A stretch of 15,236 nt of DNA, taken from NCBI GenBank assembly GCA_024280135.1, contig JAJRQS010000328.1, positions 1-15,236 on the forward strand, read 5' to 3'. The first letter of the stretch is position 1; every line of letters starts with the position of its first letter. Positions 1-7,660 of this stretch are shown here, in pieces. The notes beneath the pieces are model-generated. The model did no database searches, had not been told where the DNA came from, and saw only the letters and a list, made by a program, of their open reading frames with translations. Origin of the DNA: Bacteroidota bacterium (GTDB lineage Bacteria; Bacteroidota; Bacteroidia; Chitinophagales; Saprospiraceae). A program made the translations under genes and the position numbers.

Positions 1-60
1 AACGCGACGCTAGGAGCACATCAACGCGACGCTAGGAGCACATCAACGCGACCGCAGGGA
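1..60. repeat. 22-bp GC-rich tandem repeat, about 2.7 copies
   Basis: Two identical 22-bp units occupy 1-22 and 23-44. A diverged partial third unit at 45-60 keeps the AACGCGAC start and a GGAGC end. The array reaches the window edge, so its true copy number is unknown. It is much richer in GC than the surrounding DNA and ends two bases before the stop codon of the aminopeptidase gene. The 22-base period is not a multiple of three, so it is unlikely to be coding. No spacers separate the units, so it is not a CRISPR array. Its role is unknown; a dispersed intergenic repeat family is the simplest guess. Confidence 0.75.
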
Positions 61-62
61 GC

Positions 63-1529
63 CTAAAGATTTTTAACAAAATGGTAAAGCAGATGAACGC
101 CAAAAGCAGTCGCATTTGCTTGGTTTCCAAATTCATTATCCGTTAGGGTTTTTCCGGCAATATCAAGATGCGCCCAGTTTGGATGTTCATTGGTAAATAC
201 TTCCAAAAACTTGGCAGCCGTGATAGCACCCGCATTGGATGAGGTACCTAAATTTTTAATATCAGCGATGTCTGATTTCATTTCATCTAGATATTCGTCC
301 CACATGGGCATCGGCCAAAGTCGCTCTCCAGTCTGTTCTCCAGCTTGATATAATTTTGCCGAAAGGTCTTTATTTTTAGTGAACAATCCAGCCGTCGTTT
401 TACCAAGTGCTCGTACCACACTACCCGTTAATGTCGCCAAATCAATCATGATATCTGGCTTATAATTTTTATTGACATACGCCAATCCATCCGCCAATAC
501 TAATCGACCTTCGGCATCCGTATTCAGAACTTCTATCGTCTTGCCACTATAAGAATCAATAATATCTCCCGGCTTAATTGCTGTGCTTCCGATATTGTTT
601 TCTGCGGAAGCAACAACACCAATCACATGCACATTCAAATTCATTTTGGCAATGACGTCCATCGCGCCTAGTACGGCTGCAGCCCCACCCATATCGCTTT
701 TCATCAAATGCATATTAGAAGAAGGCTTCAAAGATACACCACCTGTGTCAAAAGTCACGCCTTTTCCAATCAGCGCAATTTTAGTTTTTGCTTTCTTTTT
801 GGGTTTGTACTCCATGATGATGAGGGCAGAAGGATTGGGGCTCGCTTGTCCCACGGCATGAAGCGCGTGCAACCCTTTTTTGACCACTTCTTTACCACTA
901 TATACTTTGACTTTATAGCCAGAAGCTTTGCCATTTCTTTTCGCAAGAGCCGTCAAGGTAGAAGGTATTTTTTTGTTTGCAGGTTTGTTGACCAAGTCAA
1001 ATATTCTTAATTGAGCCGCTGCGAGCATGTTTCCTTCACGTACCATTTGCTTTGTAGTCGCATCTGCTTTTTCCGCAAGGATAACAACTTTCGCGGAAGC
1101 AGACATAAAATCTTTTTTTGGATCTTTATTTGTCTTGTAAAGATTATTATCATACCGTCCAAGTACAATCCCATTGACGGCAGCACCAAGTAGTTCCGTT
1201 TGTTTTTTTGCTTTCGCAAATTGCCAATCTAATCCAATAGTTGAAGTAAATTTTTTCTTGTTTTTATGGACACAATTACGAACAGATTTTGTCGCAGTTC
1301 TTGGACTTGGTTCTTGACCCATACCGACCAAGTGCAAAGTGCGGTCTCCCGCATAAACAGTCAAAATATCTTTTTCATCTGCTGACCAAGTCAGCTTGGA
1401 GACAGAAGCAGGTGCTTGATAGGTTTTAGTGATTTGGCGTAAGACACTTTTTGTATTCTTGGACTTCCAGATTGGAATAATGATGGTATTCGGTAGTTTG
1501 TCGATACTCGTCGTAAAACTAAATTTCAT
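63..1529 (-). CDS. pepA: Leucyl aminopeptidase, peptidase family M17
   Basis: This is a 488-residue cytosolic dizinc aminopeptidase that removes N-terminal residues, often leucine, from peptides during protein turnover. The C-terminal catalytic half carries the M17 signature NTDAEGRL at residues 336-343. By comparison with E. coli PepA, the metal ligands are K256, D261, D279, D338 and E340, and the catalytic pair is K268 and R342; all are present. The N-terminal ~170 residues are the variable M17 domain, lysine-rich here. Length is normal for the family. The ATG at 1529 is the first good start, and a TAnnTTTG box lies about 60 bases upstream. The gene is likely transcribed alone: the next gene upstream ends at 1642 and a promoter lies in the gap. 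The family call is very secure; the exact peptide preference is not visible. Confidence 0.95.
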   Translation of the reverse strand: MKFSFTTSIDKLPNTIIIPIWKSKNTKSVLRQITKTYQAPASVSKLTWSADEKDILTVYAGDRTLHLVGMGQEPSPRTATKSVRNCVHKNKKKFTSTIGLDWQFAKAKKQTELLGAAVNGIVLGRYDNNLYKTNKDPKKDFMSASAKVVILAEKADATTKQMVREGNMLAAAQLRIFDLVNKPANKKIPSTLTALAKRNGKASGYKVKVYSGKEVVKKGLHALHAVGQASPNPSALIIMEYKPKKKAKTKIALIGKGVTFDTGGVSLKPSSNMHLMKSDMGGAAAVLGAMDVIAKMNLNVHVIGVVASAENNIGSTAIKPGDIIDSYSGKTIEVLNTDAEGRLVLADGLAYVNKNYKPDIMIDLATLTGSVVRALGKTTAGLFTKNKDLSAKLYQAGEQTGERLWPMPMWDEYLDEMKSDIADIKNLGTSSNAGAITAAKFLEVFTNEHPNWAHLDIAGKTLTDNEFGNQANATAFGVHLLYHFVKNL

Positions 1530-1588
1530 ATGTTGCGCTTATTTGAGTGAAAGTCGCTAAATGACTTTTTTTGCCACAAAGCAATAGG

Positions 1589-1596
1589 CAAAGATA
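1589..1596 (-). promoter_or_regulatory. Putative -7 box upstream of pepA
   Basis: Read on the minus strand the bases are TATCTTTG, an exact match to the Bacteroidota -7 consensus TAnnTTTG. It sits about 60 bases before the pepA ATG. I found no convincing -33 TTG at 19-21 bases, so only half of the promoter is supported. The implied leader contains a small hairpin (6-bp stem, arms 1550-1555 and 1563-1568). Confidence 0.45.
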
Positions 1597-1641
1597 AGAA
1601 AAGAATGTAAAAACTTAGAATATTGACAGGTATAATAGGAG

Positions 1642-2664
1642 CTAGAGGGGCAAAAACATGGGCTTTAAGCCATTTTTGGCAGATTCCACGAGTTGTTCAC
1701 TGGTTTCTTGAATCGTTTTAGTGAGGGGACGATACTGAAAATGAAAGGTTTTAATTGATTTTTCATTGCCATAAGTAATGGCTTTTAAGGAAATCGCGGA
1801 GGTCTCTTTCGTTAACATCGGTTGAGTTGAGAATAACCGACTGCGCAACCATTCTAACCGCCAAGCCACGGATCGGATTCGGGGCGTAAAAGCAATATGG
1901 GGGGCGGGCTTTTGAAAAGTATTTGCCATGGCTGTAAAGAGCTTTTGATAGGACCAATTCTCTCCATTGGCAATAAACCGCTCACCTGTCACTTCGCTTT
2001 CCATCATCCGTATCATTAGGGTCACTACATCACGGACATCCACAAAGCCCGTAGCCCCTTGCGGAAAAAATTTAAGTCCTTTCCAGACCTCATAAAACAT
2101 TTGGGTGGAGCCAGTTTGCCATATCCCACTACCCAAAACTATTGATGGATTAATGATAACGGCATTCAATCCCTCAGCTATGCCTCGCCAAACTTCCATC
2201 TCCGCTTTATGCTTGGAGATAGCGTAGGTGGTATTACCCTTTTTGCGGATCCATTTTTGTTTTTCGGTTACATGATTATGCTTTTCGCTTCGACCGATGG
2301 CCGCTATGGATGAGATATAGACCAGTTTGTCGATTTTTTCCGCAAGGGCTGCATTGACGACATTTTCGGTTCCTTTCACATTGACCTGCCTAATGATTTT
2401 ATGGTCTCTTGAGTCATATGAAACCATTGCCGCACAATGATAAACTTGGCGCACATCCTTCATGGCGTCTTCCAAAGCAATGACGTCTAAAATATCGGCA
2501 TCTACCCACTCTATAGCTTCTTGTATGTCAGCGACCCCATCCATTTTACTGGTTGAACGCTTAGTCGCTTTGATATGCGTATAACCATCCTTGAGTAGCT
2601 TACGCAAAAGATAGCTCCCTATAAATCCAGTGCCTCCTGTTACTAATATGGATGTGTTTTGCAT
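1642..2664 (-). CDS. NAD(P)-dependent epimerase/reductase, extended SDR family
   Basis: This is a 340-residue Rossmann-fold oxidoreductase of the extended short-chain dehydrogenase family. The nucleotide-binding motif TGGTGFIG is at residues 9-16, the catalytic serine is in YISS (116-119), and the catalytic pair YxxxK is Y147 and K151. The overall pattern resembles dihydroflavonol-reductase-like or 3-beta-HSD-like members acting on a sugar nucleotide or other hydroxy/keto substrate; the substrate cannot be read from sequence. The open frame extends 42 codons further upstream and would overlap radC, but the Rossmann strand begins directly after the ATG at 2664 and a TAnnTTTG box lies just before it, so I place the start there. 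The C-terminal ~90 residues are variable and basic. The gene stands alone between radC and pepA. Confidence 0.85.
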   Translation of the reverse strand: MQNTSILVTGGTGFIGSYLLRKLLKDGYTHIKATKRSTSKMDGVADIQEAIEWVDADILDVIALEDAMKDVRQVYHCAAMVSYDSRDHKIIRQVNVKGTENVVNAALAEKIDKLVYISSIAAIGRSEKHNHVTEKQKWIRKKGNTTYAISKHKAEMEVWRGIAEGLNAVIINPSIVLGSGIWQTGSTQMFYEVWKGLKFFPQGATGFVDVRDVVTLMIRMMESEVTGERFIANGENWSYQKLFTAMANTFQKPAPHIAFTPRIRSVAWRLEWLRSRLFSTQPMLTKETSAISLKAITYGNEKSIKTFHFQYRPLTKTIQETSEQLVESAKNGLKPMFLPL

Positions 2665-2668
2665 CGGA

Positions 2669-2676
2669 CAAAGATA
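2669..2676 (-). promoter_or_regulatory. Putative -7 box almost abutting the SDR start codon
   Basis: On the minus strand the bases read TATCTTTG, matching TAnnTTTG, and only four bases separate it from the ATG at 2664. If this is the real -7 element, transcription would begin at or within a few bases of the start codon. No -33 TTG is obvious at the usual spacing, so a chance match remains possible. Confidence 0.4.
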
Positions 2677-2743
2677 AGCAATTATTTGCTTCCCCCATCG
2701 GCGTGCGCGTTTATTTGCCCTTGCTATCAAATAACAATACTGG

Positions 2744-3439
2744 TCACAACATCCCCTGATCCGCAAAACTATAAAAACCATTGTCCGCAATAATCAAATG
2801 ATCTATCAAATGAACATCCATGATTTTTCCTGCTTCTCTTATTTTTTTAGTGATTTTTTTATCCAATTCTGAAGGGCGGAGTTGACCGGAAGGATGATTG
2901 TGCGCAACAATGATACTGGAGGCAAGGTGGTCAACTGCATATTTGAATATGAGTTTGATGTCCACGACAGTCCCAGCCATACCTCCAATACTTAATTGGT
3001 GGTGATGTGTGATTTTATTCGCTCGATTTAATAAGAACACCCAAAATTCCTCATGATTTAAATCAAAAAAATAGCCTTTGATGGCTTCAAAAGTATCTTT
3101 GCTTGTGCGGACAATGACCTTGTCATCTGCCCGAGCTATCAAGCGGCGCCGACCGATCTCCAATGCGGCAGCAATCGTTATGGCTTTAGCTTCTCCGATA
3201 CCTGGAAATTTTATCAAATCCTTTATTGAATACCGACCTAGCGTCCCGAAATCATTGCCCGCTTGATGCAATATGTCTTTGGCGAGATCGACCGCAGACT
3301 GTTTGCGATTACCAGAGCCAATGAGAATGGCTATTAATTCTGAATTAGACAGACTTTTGGGCCCTTTTTGATTCAGTTTTTCTCTGGGGCGATCTTCGAG
3401 TGCCCATTGATTAATGGGCTGGTTGGCGTACGTTTTCAT
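2744..3439 (-). CDS. radC: RadC family JAB/MPN domain protein
   Basis: This 231-residue protein has the standard RadC layout. A short N-terminal region (about 1-60) leads into a helix-hairpin-helix-like segment with PGIG at residues 79-82, followed by a C-terminal JAB1/MPN metalloprotease-like domain (about 105-231). The JAMM zinc signature is present: E131, HNHPSG at 180-185, S190 and D193. Length and motif order are typical. Despite the name, RadC's role in DNA repair is doubtful in the literature and its biochemical function is unsettled. The start at 3439 gives the usual N-terminus. It lies upstream of the SDR gene on the same strand with a 79-base gap, so cotranscription is possible but not required. 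The family is secure and the function is not. Confidence 0.93.
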   Translation of the reverse strand: MKTYANQPINQWALEDRPREKLNQKGPKSLSNSELIAILIGSGNRKQSAVDLAKDILHQAGNDFGTLGRYSIKDLIKFPGIGEAKAITIAAALEIGRRRLIARADDKVIVRTSKDTFEAIKGYFFDLNHEEFWVFLLNRANKITHHHQLSIGGMAGTVVDIKLIFKYAVDHLASSIIVAHNHPSGQLRPSELDKKITKKIREAGKIMDVHLIDHLIIADNGFYSFADQGML

Positions 3440-3549
3440 ACAATGTATTTAATAGTTTGCACAAGATAAGTCATATTAATCAGTTTGCTTATGTATTATC
3501 TATTGTAACATTGCTTTTGTAAAAAAACTCGATTTGAATTGGAGTAAAC

Positions 3550-3582
3550 AAAAAGGTCAACACCTTTCGGTATTGACCTTTT
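3550..3582 (-). terminator. Terminator after thioredoxin, GAAA tetraloop
   Basis: The inverted repeat has arms 3551-3564 and 3569-3582. On the minus strand the 14-bp stem is complete with one G-U pair and is closed by a C(GAAA)G tetraloop; on the plus strand the same position is an A-C mismatch, which argues for minus-strand use. It lies 26 bases past the thioredoxin stop codon and its 3' arm ends in five Ts. Confidence 0.8.
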
Positions 3583-3608
3583 CTATTGTTAAAACCTAAG
3601 ATCAGTGA

Positions 3609-3926
3609 TTACATTTCTCCAGCATTTGCCTTTTCTAATAGTTGGACTAATGAACTAGCCGATTGCATGCCGGGTTGTGTCCATTTCTTTTTGCCCTCTT
3701 GAAACAACATGAAAGTAGGGACTGACATGATTCTGAATTTTTGGGCAATAGCAGGATTGCGATCCACATCTATCTTAATGATATGCCCTTTGTCTCCAAC
3801 TTGGCGAGCTACATCCTTTAGTATGGGCGCCATTGCTTTACAAGGCCCACACCATTCTGCAGAAAACTCAACTAGAGTAGGGGTTTTGCGATTTATTAAA
3901 TCTTTAAAAGATGTCTTCTTTTTCAT
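3609..3926 (-). CDS. Thioredoxin
   Basis: This is a 105-residue cytosolic thioredoxin, a dithiol-disulfide oxidoreductase. The active site WCGPCK is at residues 25-30 and the cis-proline follows at P70 in SVPTF. It has no signal peptide, and length and fold pattern are those of a classical single-domain thioredoxin. The start codon is one base from the stop codon of the upstream small membrane protein gene (TGA-G-ATG), so translation is probably coupled. A strong hairpin terminator follows. Whether this is the main TrxA or an additional thioredoxin cannot be told from one window, so I give no symbol. Confidence 0.93.
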   Translation of the reverse strand: MKKKTSFKDLINRKTPTLVEFSAEWCGPCKAMAPILKDVARQVGDKGHIIKIDVDRNPAIAQKFRIMSVPTFMLFQEGKKKWTQPGMQSASSLVQLLEKANAGEM

Positions 3927-3927
3927 C

Positions 3928-4179
3928 TCAACTTGCTTTTTTTACTTTTAAATAAGAAACCAATCCATATACTAGAAATGCCCAAGGGGCACCATGCATA
4001 ATGAAATCAAACCAATCCATTGCTTGCATACCGTGTGCACCTCCCAATACCCACTTCAATTTACCAATAATATGGGGGGGGGCAAAAGGGGCTAAGCCTA
4101 AGGTCAAACTACCGATTACCCCAAGTCTTAATCGCTCTTTGGCAATATCTAATGGACTATTTTTTATTTGTTGGTTCAT
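3928..4179 (-). CDS. Small two-segment membrane protein coupled to thioredoxin
   Basis: This is an 83-residue protein with two hydrophobic segments (about residues 19-39 and 56-76) separated by a short loop containing GGAHGMQAMDWFD. It resembles a small uncharacterised family common in Bacteroidota with the pattern LAPFxP-PHI ... K-KW--GG ... DW-D---HG-PW; from memory some databases label relatives 'RND transporter', a label I consider unsupported. The stop codon is one base before the thioredoxin ATG, indicating one transcript and translational coupling. Codons 33-36 (Ala-Pro-Pro-His) contain nine consecutive Cs, a potential slippage site. A TAnnTTTG box lies 17 bases upstream of the ATG. 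Function is unknown; the coupling suggests a link to thiol redox, but only by context. Confidence 0.75.
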   Translation of the reverse strand: MNQQIKNSPLDIAKERLRLGVIGSLTLGLAPFAPPHIIGKLKWVLGGAHGMQAMDWFDFIMHGAPWAFLVYGLVSYLKVKKAS

Positions 4180-4195
4180 TCTTTTCTTTGTAAGG

Positions 4196-4203
4196 CAAAG
4201 TTA
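4196..4203 (-). promoter_or_regulatory. Putative -7 box for the small membrane protein-thioredoxin pair
   Basis: The minus strand reads TAACTTTG, matching TAnnTTTG, 16 bases before the ATG at 4179. I could not identify a -33 TTG at the standard distance. Confidence 0.45.
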
Positions 4204-4292
4204 GACCCCTGATATTCCATATAGGGTGATATGGGTCACAAAAGGAAAAGCATACTGGTAGAATTTCAAGAATCTACTGTATATTGATATCT

Positions 4293-5276
4293 TTATTTAG
4301 CAAGAATCCACTTGAAGTGATGCGTTGTGTCAGGTATTTTGATTCGTTCAGAGATGCGTTGTAATCGAGCAGGTAATTGGGCAATATAGTCTCTGGCTTT
4401 TTCGGCAGATTCGTTTAAGTCAGACATGTTTTCGATGTCCCATTCTTTAATTAAGCTATTCAAAATATTAATATAGTCTTGCGTAGTATAGACATTTAGT
4501 TTCTGTGCGACGTCTGAAAAAGGAGCGAAAAGGGTGCTGATTTTTTCGCCAGATTCTCTAAGGAAAGCTGCGGGCATGATAATTTTTTTTCGCATCATGT
4601 CCTCGAAAGCTAACATCATTTCATTCGGATCAACAGCAAAAATTTGACGAACAAATTCCTTGTAAGCAGTGGCATGTCGAGCTTCATCTGCGGCTATGAG
4701 TCCACATATTTTTGCTAACAATTTATTACCACTTTCTTTGGCTAATCTTGCCACTCGACTATGCGAAATTTTGGTTGCATCTTCTTGAAAACTTGTATAA
4801 ACAAAATTTCGGAAAGGATCTATTCCTGTTTGGATATCAAAGCCATCACTAATTAAGTGCTGAGTGGATATCTCTACTTCTCGCATGTTGACACGTCCTG
4901 ATAAGTAGAGGTATTTATTTAAGAGATCTCCGTGTCTATTTTCTTCAGCTGTCCATCGTCTGACCCATTCAGCCCAGCTGTTTCGACCGTCTTGTTCTAC
5001 GCCGACAGCACTCATCAACCATGACTCATAGGTGGGCAGTGCTTCTTCGGTGATGGTATCTCCGACCAATACGACCCATAGTTCATCACTCATTTCTTTA
5101 GACAAAGATTGGATGTCTTTTATCTCATCAAAAAAATCAGGATTTTGGGCATCTGGAAGAAAGTCAGCTGGTTGCCAATTCGTATCTGCTGGCTTTAAAA
5201 ATTTCGTAAGTAATTCGGTCATAGAATTTTCCAAGAACCTCATTACTTCTTTTCTCGATTCGGGTAAGTTCATCAT
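4293..5276 (-). CDS. Acyl-ACP desaturase (ferritin-like diiron, fatty acid desaturase type 2)
   Basis: This 327-residue soluble diiron enzyme introduces a cis double bond into acyl-ACP using oxygen and reduced ferredoxin. Sequence blocks closely track plant stearoyl-ACP delta-9 desaturases as I remember them: TEEALPTY (76-83), TAEENRHGDLLNKYLYLSGR (109-128), YTSFQE (160-165) and AADEARH (195-201). The six expected diiron ligands are all present: E77, E112, H115, E165, E198 and H201. Length fits bacterial members and there is no transit or signal peptide. The start ATG at 5276 is followed by a second ATG, so initiation one codon later is possible. It is likely monocistronic, bounded by its own -7 box upstream. 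The role would be unsaturated fatty acid supply for membrane lipids; position specificity is inferred, not shown. Confidence 0.93.
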   Translation of the reverse strand: MMNLPESRKEVMRFLENSMTELLTKFLKPADTNWQPADFLPDAQNPDFFDEIKDIQSLSKEMSDELWVVLVGDTITEEALPTYESWLMSAVGVEQDGRNSWAEWVRRWTAEENRHGDLLNKYLYLSGRVNMREVEISTQHLISDGFDIQTGIDPFRNFVYTSFQEDATKISHSRVARLAKESGNKLLAKICGLIAADEARHATAYKEFVRQIFAVDPNEMMLAFEDMMRKKIIMPAAFLRESGEKISTLFAPFSDVAQKLNVYTTQDYINILNSLIKEWDIENMSDLNESAEKARDYIAQLPARLQRISERIKIPDTTHHFKWILAK

Positions 5277-5306
5277 GTCAATTTAGTGCGGTCATTGGTC
5301 GGGATG

Positions 5307-5314
5307 CAAATATA
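5307..5314 (-). promoter_or_regulatory. Putative -7 box for the desaturase gene
   Basis: The minus strand reads TATATTTG (TAnnTTTG), 30 bases before the desaturase ATG and one base past the U-tract of the FKBP terminator. The region that should hold the -33 element falls in the terminator stem and has no clear TTG. Confidence 0.45.
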
Positions 5315-5315
5315 C

Positions 5316-5353
5316 AAAAAAAAAGGATAAATACCTTTCGGTATTTATCCTTT
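5316..5353 (-). terminator. Terminator of the FKBP unit, GAAA tetraloop
   Basis: A perfect 14-bp inverted repeat (arms 5322-5335 and 5340-5353) is closed by a C(GAAA)G loop on the minus strand and followed by nine Ts. It begins 16 bases after the stop codon of the last FKBP gene, so it most likely ends that transcription unit. Confidence 0.88.
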
Positions 5354-5369
5354 GTGTTGAGTTAGAATC

Positions 5370-5963
5370 CTATCCTATCTTTAACAGTTCTACATCAAAG
5401 ATAAGGGTAGCGTATCCCGGGATAGTCGGAGGAGCTCCTCGCTCACCGTAGGCAATATTATACGGAATAAAGAACCGATATTTGGCTCCTTCTTGCATTA
5501 ATTGCACGCCTTCTGTCCATCCAGCAATCACTTGGTTTAGCCCAAAAGTAGCAGGTTCACCTCTGTCAACAGAACTATCAAATTTAGTTCCATCAATCAA
5601 GGTGCCAACATAGTGAACAGTCACTTGGTCAGTCGCTTTGGGCTTTGCGCCATTACCTTCTTTTAATACTTCATATTGAAGACCACTAGCCGTTGTAGTG
5701 ATGCCCTCTTTTTTAGCATTCTTTTCAAGAAACTTTTTGCCATTTGCCATTACATCTGCATTTTCAATTTTAGATTGACTTGCTTGATAATCTGTAATTA
5801 TCTGATTGATTGCTTCCACTTCCACTTTAAAAGGATTGTTTTGCAATGAATCATTAAAGCCGTCCATGAAGAGTTTGGTATCAATATCTCCTAGGTTTTG
5901 GCTTTGTAAATTAGATGCAATAGATAAACCTAGTGCATAACTTGCTTTCTCTTTTTCGTTCAT
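5370..5963 (-). CDS. FKBP-type peptidyl-prolyl isomerase, no export signal
   Basis: This 197-residue protein has an N-terminal FKBP_N-like helical segment (about residues 5-62), a linker helix, and a C-terminal FKBP domain (about 112-196) that catalyses cis-trans isomerisation of prolyl bonds. The FKBP pocket residues are conserved: Y118, D129, F140, V145-I146, W149, Y172 and F189 (FKBP12 equivalents Y26, D37, F46, V55-I56, W59, Y82, F99). It starts directly at the helical segment and has no signal peptide, so it is predicted cytosolic, unlike its three upstream paralogs. Its start lies seven bases after the stop of the preceding FKBP gene and a terminator follows. Its closest relative here is the second gene of the row, not its neighbour; the two share an identical 28-bp block. 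The single-N-domain form resembles FklB/Mip-type enzymes. Confidence 0.93.
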   Translation of the reverse strand: MNEKEKASYALGLSIASNLQSQNLGDIDTKLFMDGFNDSLQNNPFKVEVEAINQIITDYQASQSKIENADVMANGKKFLEKNAKKEGITTTASGLQYEVLKEGNGAKPKATDQVTVHYVGTLIDGTKFDSSVDRGEPATFGLNQVIAGWTEGVQLMQEGAKYRFFIPYNIAYGERGAPPTIPGYATLIFDVELLKIG

Positions 5964-5970
5964 TTTCTAT

Positions 5971-6693
5971 TTATTTTTTCGGCGCTTGAGGCGCTTCAAT
6001 GTCAAGTAATTCTACTTCAAAAACCAAAGTTGAATTCGGCGGAATTTTTGCGCCAGCTCCACGAGCACCATAGCCTAACTTTGCAGGAATGTAGAACTTA
6101 TACTTAGCACCTACTTTCATCAATTGGAGTCCTTCTGTCCAACCTGGAATGACTTGCCCTACACCAAAAGAAGTAGGCTCGTTTCTGTCATAAGAACTAT
6201 CAAAAGTAGAACCGTCTAACAATGTTCCTTTGTAGTGTACCTTTACTTTGTCCGTTGGGGTAGGAGAGGCACCTGTTCCGGCTCTTAATACTTCATATTG
6301 AAGTCCAGAAGCCGTTGTCTTAACGCCTTCTTTTTTACCATTCTCATCAAAGAATTTTTGAGATTCAGCGTCTGCTTTTTCAGTTTGAATCTTCATTTGA
6401 GCCTGCTGATAAGTTTGTATGGCTGCCATGGCATCCGCACTTGAAACAGCAAGATCTTCTTTTCCTGCTTTTACATCTTTCATTGCTTGCGCTAAAATGT
6501 CCACGTTGATCTCCCCAAGTCCTTGCCCTTTAAAGTTTTCAAAAATGTTAACCCCTAAAGCATAACTTGCTTTTTGGACGTCTGTCATGTTCTCTTTATC
6601 AAAAGCTGTAGTTGTAGCAGCTTTTTTTGTCTCAGAACAACTTGCACTCATCAAAAGAATGCTCACGAAAGATAGAAATAATAATTTTTTCAT
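5971..6693 (-). CDS. FKBP-type peptidyl-prolyl isomerase, lipoprotein
   Basis: This 240-residue protein starts with a lipoprotein signal peptide ending in MSASC, with the lipidated cysteine at residue 19. It has one FKBP_N-like helical segment (about 38-97) and an FKBP domain (about 148-232) retaining Y154, D165, F176, V181-I182, W185, Y208 and F225. It is expected to be membrane-anchored in the periplasm or on the outer membrane and to assist folding of exported proteins. The frame extends nine codons upstream to 6720, but the signal peptide reads naturally from the ATG at 6693, 29 bases after the preceding gene, so I use that. In its FKBP domain it is the most diverged of the four, with [11 protein letters not shown] in place of GERGxPPxIP. 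Confidence 0.92.
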   Translation of the reverse strand: MKKLLFLSFVSILLMSASCSETKKAATTTAFDKENMTDVQKASYALGVNIFENFKGQGLGEINVDILAQAMKDVKAGKEDLAVSSADAMAAIQTYQQAQMKIQTEKADAESQKFFDENGKKEGVKTTASGLQYEVLRAGTGASPTPTDKVKVHYKGTLLDGSTFDSSYDRNEPTSFGVGQVIPGWTEGLQLMKVGAKYKFYIPAKLGYGARGAGAKIPPNSTLVFEVELLDIEAPQAPKK

Positions 6694-6722
6694 TTGTTTG
6701 TGTTTTGTATGCTTGCGCAAAA

Positions 6723-7610
6723 TTATTGTTTAGAATTAGCGGGTACTGCCTTAATTACTTTGATTAATTCTATGTCAAATATTAAGGTAGAAAATCCAGG
6801 TATGTTCGGTGGAGAACCACGCTCTCCGTATGCTAAATCATAAGGAATGTAAAACCGAAATTTAGACCCTTCAGGCATTAATTGCACGCCTTCTGTCCAT
6901 CCCTTGATGACTTGTTGTAGCCCAAATGTAGCGGGTGTACCTCTGTCCACAGAACTGTCAAATTTAGTTCCGTCTATCAAAGTACCTGTATAGTGAACGG
7001 TTACTTTATCTTGTGCATTGGGTTTGATGCCTCTACCGGGTTTGAGTATTTTGTATTGAATACCACTTGGTGTCGTTTTAATTCCTTTCTTTTTTGCATT
7101 TTCCGCAAGGAACTTGGTGCCCTCTGCTTTTGCCACTTCTTTTTGTTGATTGGCTTTTTCTCGTTGATAGGTAGAGACAATTTCTTTTGCTTTAGCTACA
7201 GGTATTTCGAGGTTTTTACCAGAAGTAAAGTCTTTGGTTCCTTTTTCAAATCGATCCATATTGATATCATCCAAGCCCCCTTTTAGCATATTTTGAGCCA
7301 TGGCAAAACCAAATCCGTAAGATATTTTTGTCATATCTGCATTTGGATTGCCTTTCGGATTAGTTTTTAGGTAAGTCATGACCTCGCTTTCGGACATTTC
7401 CGTTTCTTTACCATTAAATATGTCTTTCATACCCTTATATACCTGAGCATACTGGACATTTAAAGAGTCTTTTGTAAAGTTTTCAGCGATCAGAACTCCT
7501 AATGCATAAGACATTTTTTCTGGAGTTAGTTTTTCGGAAACGGCATCTTGGGCAAAGCCAATACGCACAGAAAGGAGCGTTAGTAAAAAAAGAAGACCAA
7601 ATTTTTTCAT
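6723..7610 (-). CDS. FKBP-type peptidyl-prolyl isomerase, secreted, duplicated N domain
   Basis: This 295-residue protein has a standard signal peptide (cleavage likely after GFA, about residue 20) and no lipobox, so a soluble periplasmic location is expected. Two successive FKBP_N-like segments follow, about 31-82 and 93-150; each has an SY-x-G-x-x-x-A-x-N core and a GMKD/GTKD step. The FKBP domain (about 203-285) keeps Y207, D218, F229, V234-I235, W238, Y261 and F278. The extra N segment makes it longer than the last two genes of the row. It starts 50 bases after the previous gene. Around its stop codon the sequence (6713 onward) closely matches that around the stop of the upstream paralog (7651 onward), a probable relic of gene duplication. 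Confidence 0.92.
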   Translation of the reverse strand: MKKFGLLFLLTLLSVRIGFAQDAVSEKLTPEKMSYALGVLIAENFTKDSLNVQYAQVYKGMKDIFNGKETEMSESEVMTYLKTNPKGNPNADMTKISYGFGFAMAQNMLKGGLDDINMDRFEKGTKDFTSGKNLEIPVAKAKEIVSTYQREKANQQKEVAKAEGTKFLAENAKKKGIKTTPSGIQYKILKPGRGIKPNAQDKVTVHYTGTLIDGTKFDSSVDRGTPATFGLQQVIKGWTEGVQLMPEGSKFRFYIPYDLAYGERGSPPNIPGFSTLIFDIELIKVIKAVPANSKQ

Positions 7611-7660
7611 ATTTTTTTTATTATGAACAAGGAGTTGATGATATTATTGTTTGCACAAAA

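Noticed and set aside
1..60. CRISPR array at the left edge
   Set aside because: The 22-bp units are directly abutting with no spacers and no cas gene is present.
1550..1568. Hairpin with a T-run near the pepA start read as a terminator
   Set aside because: The T-run is on the plus-strand side and no plus-strand gene lies upstream in the window; the stem is only 6 bp, so it is at most a small leader hairpin of pepA.
2665..2790. Upstream 42-codon extension of the SDR open frame
   Set aside because: It overlaps the 3' end of radC, has no similarity to SDR N-termini, and the Rossmann fold starts directly at the ATG at 2664, just after a -7 box.
4249..4280. Possible terminator after the desaturase gene
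   Set aside because: Only a 5-bp stem with a ten-base loop and no T-run on the minus strand could be found.
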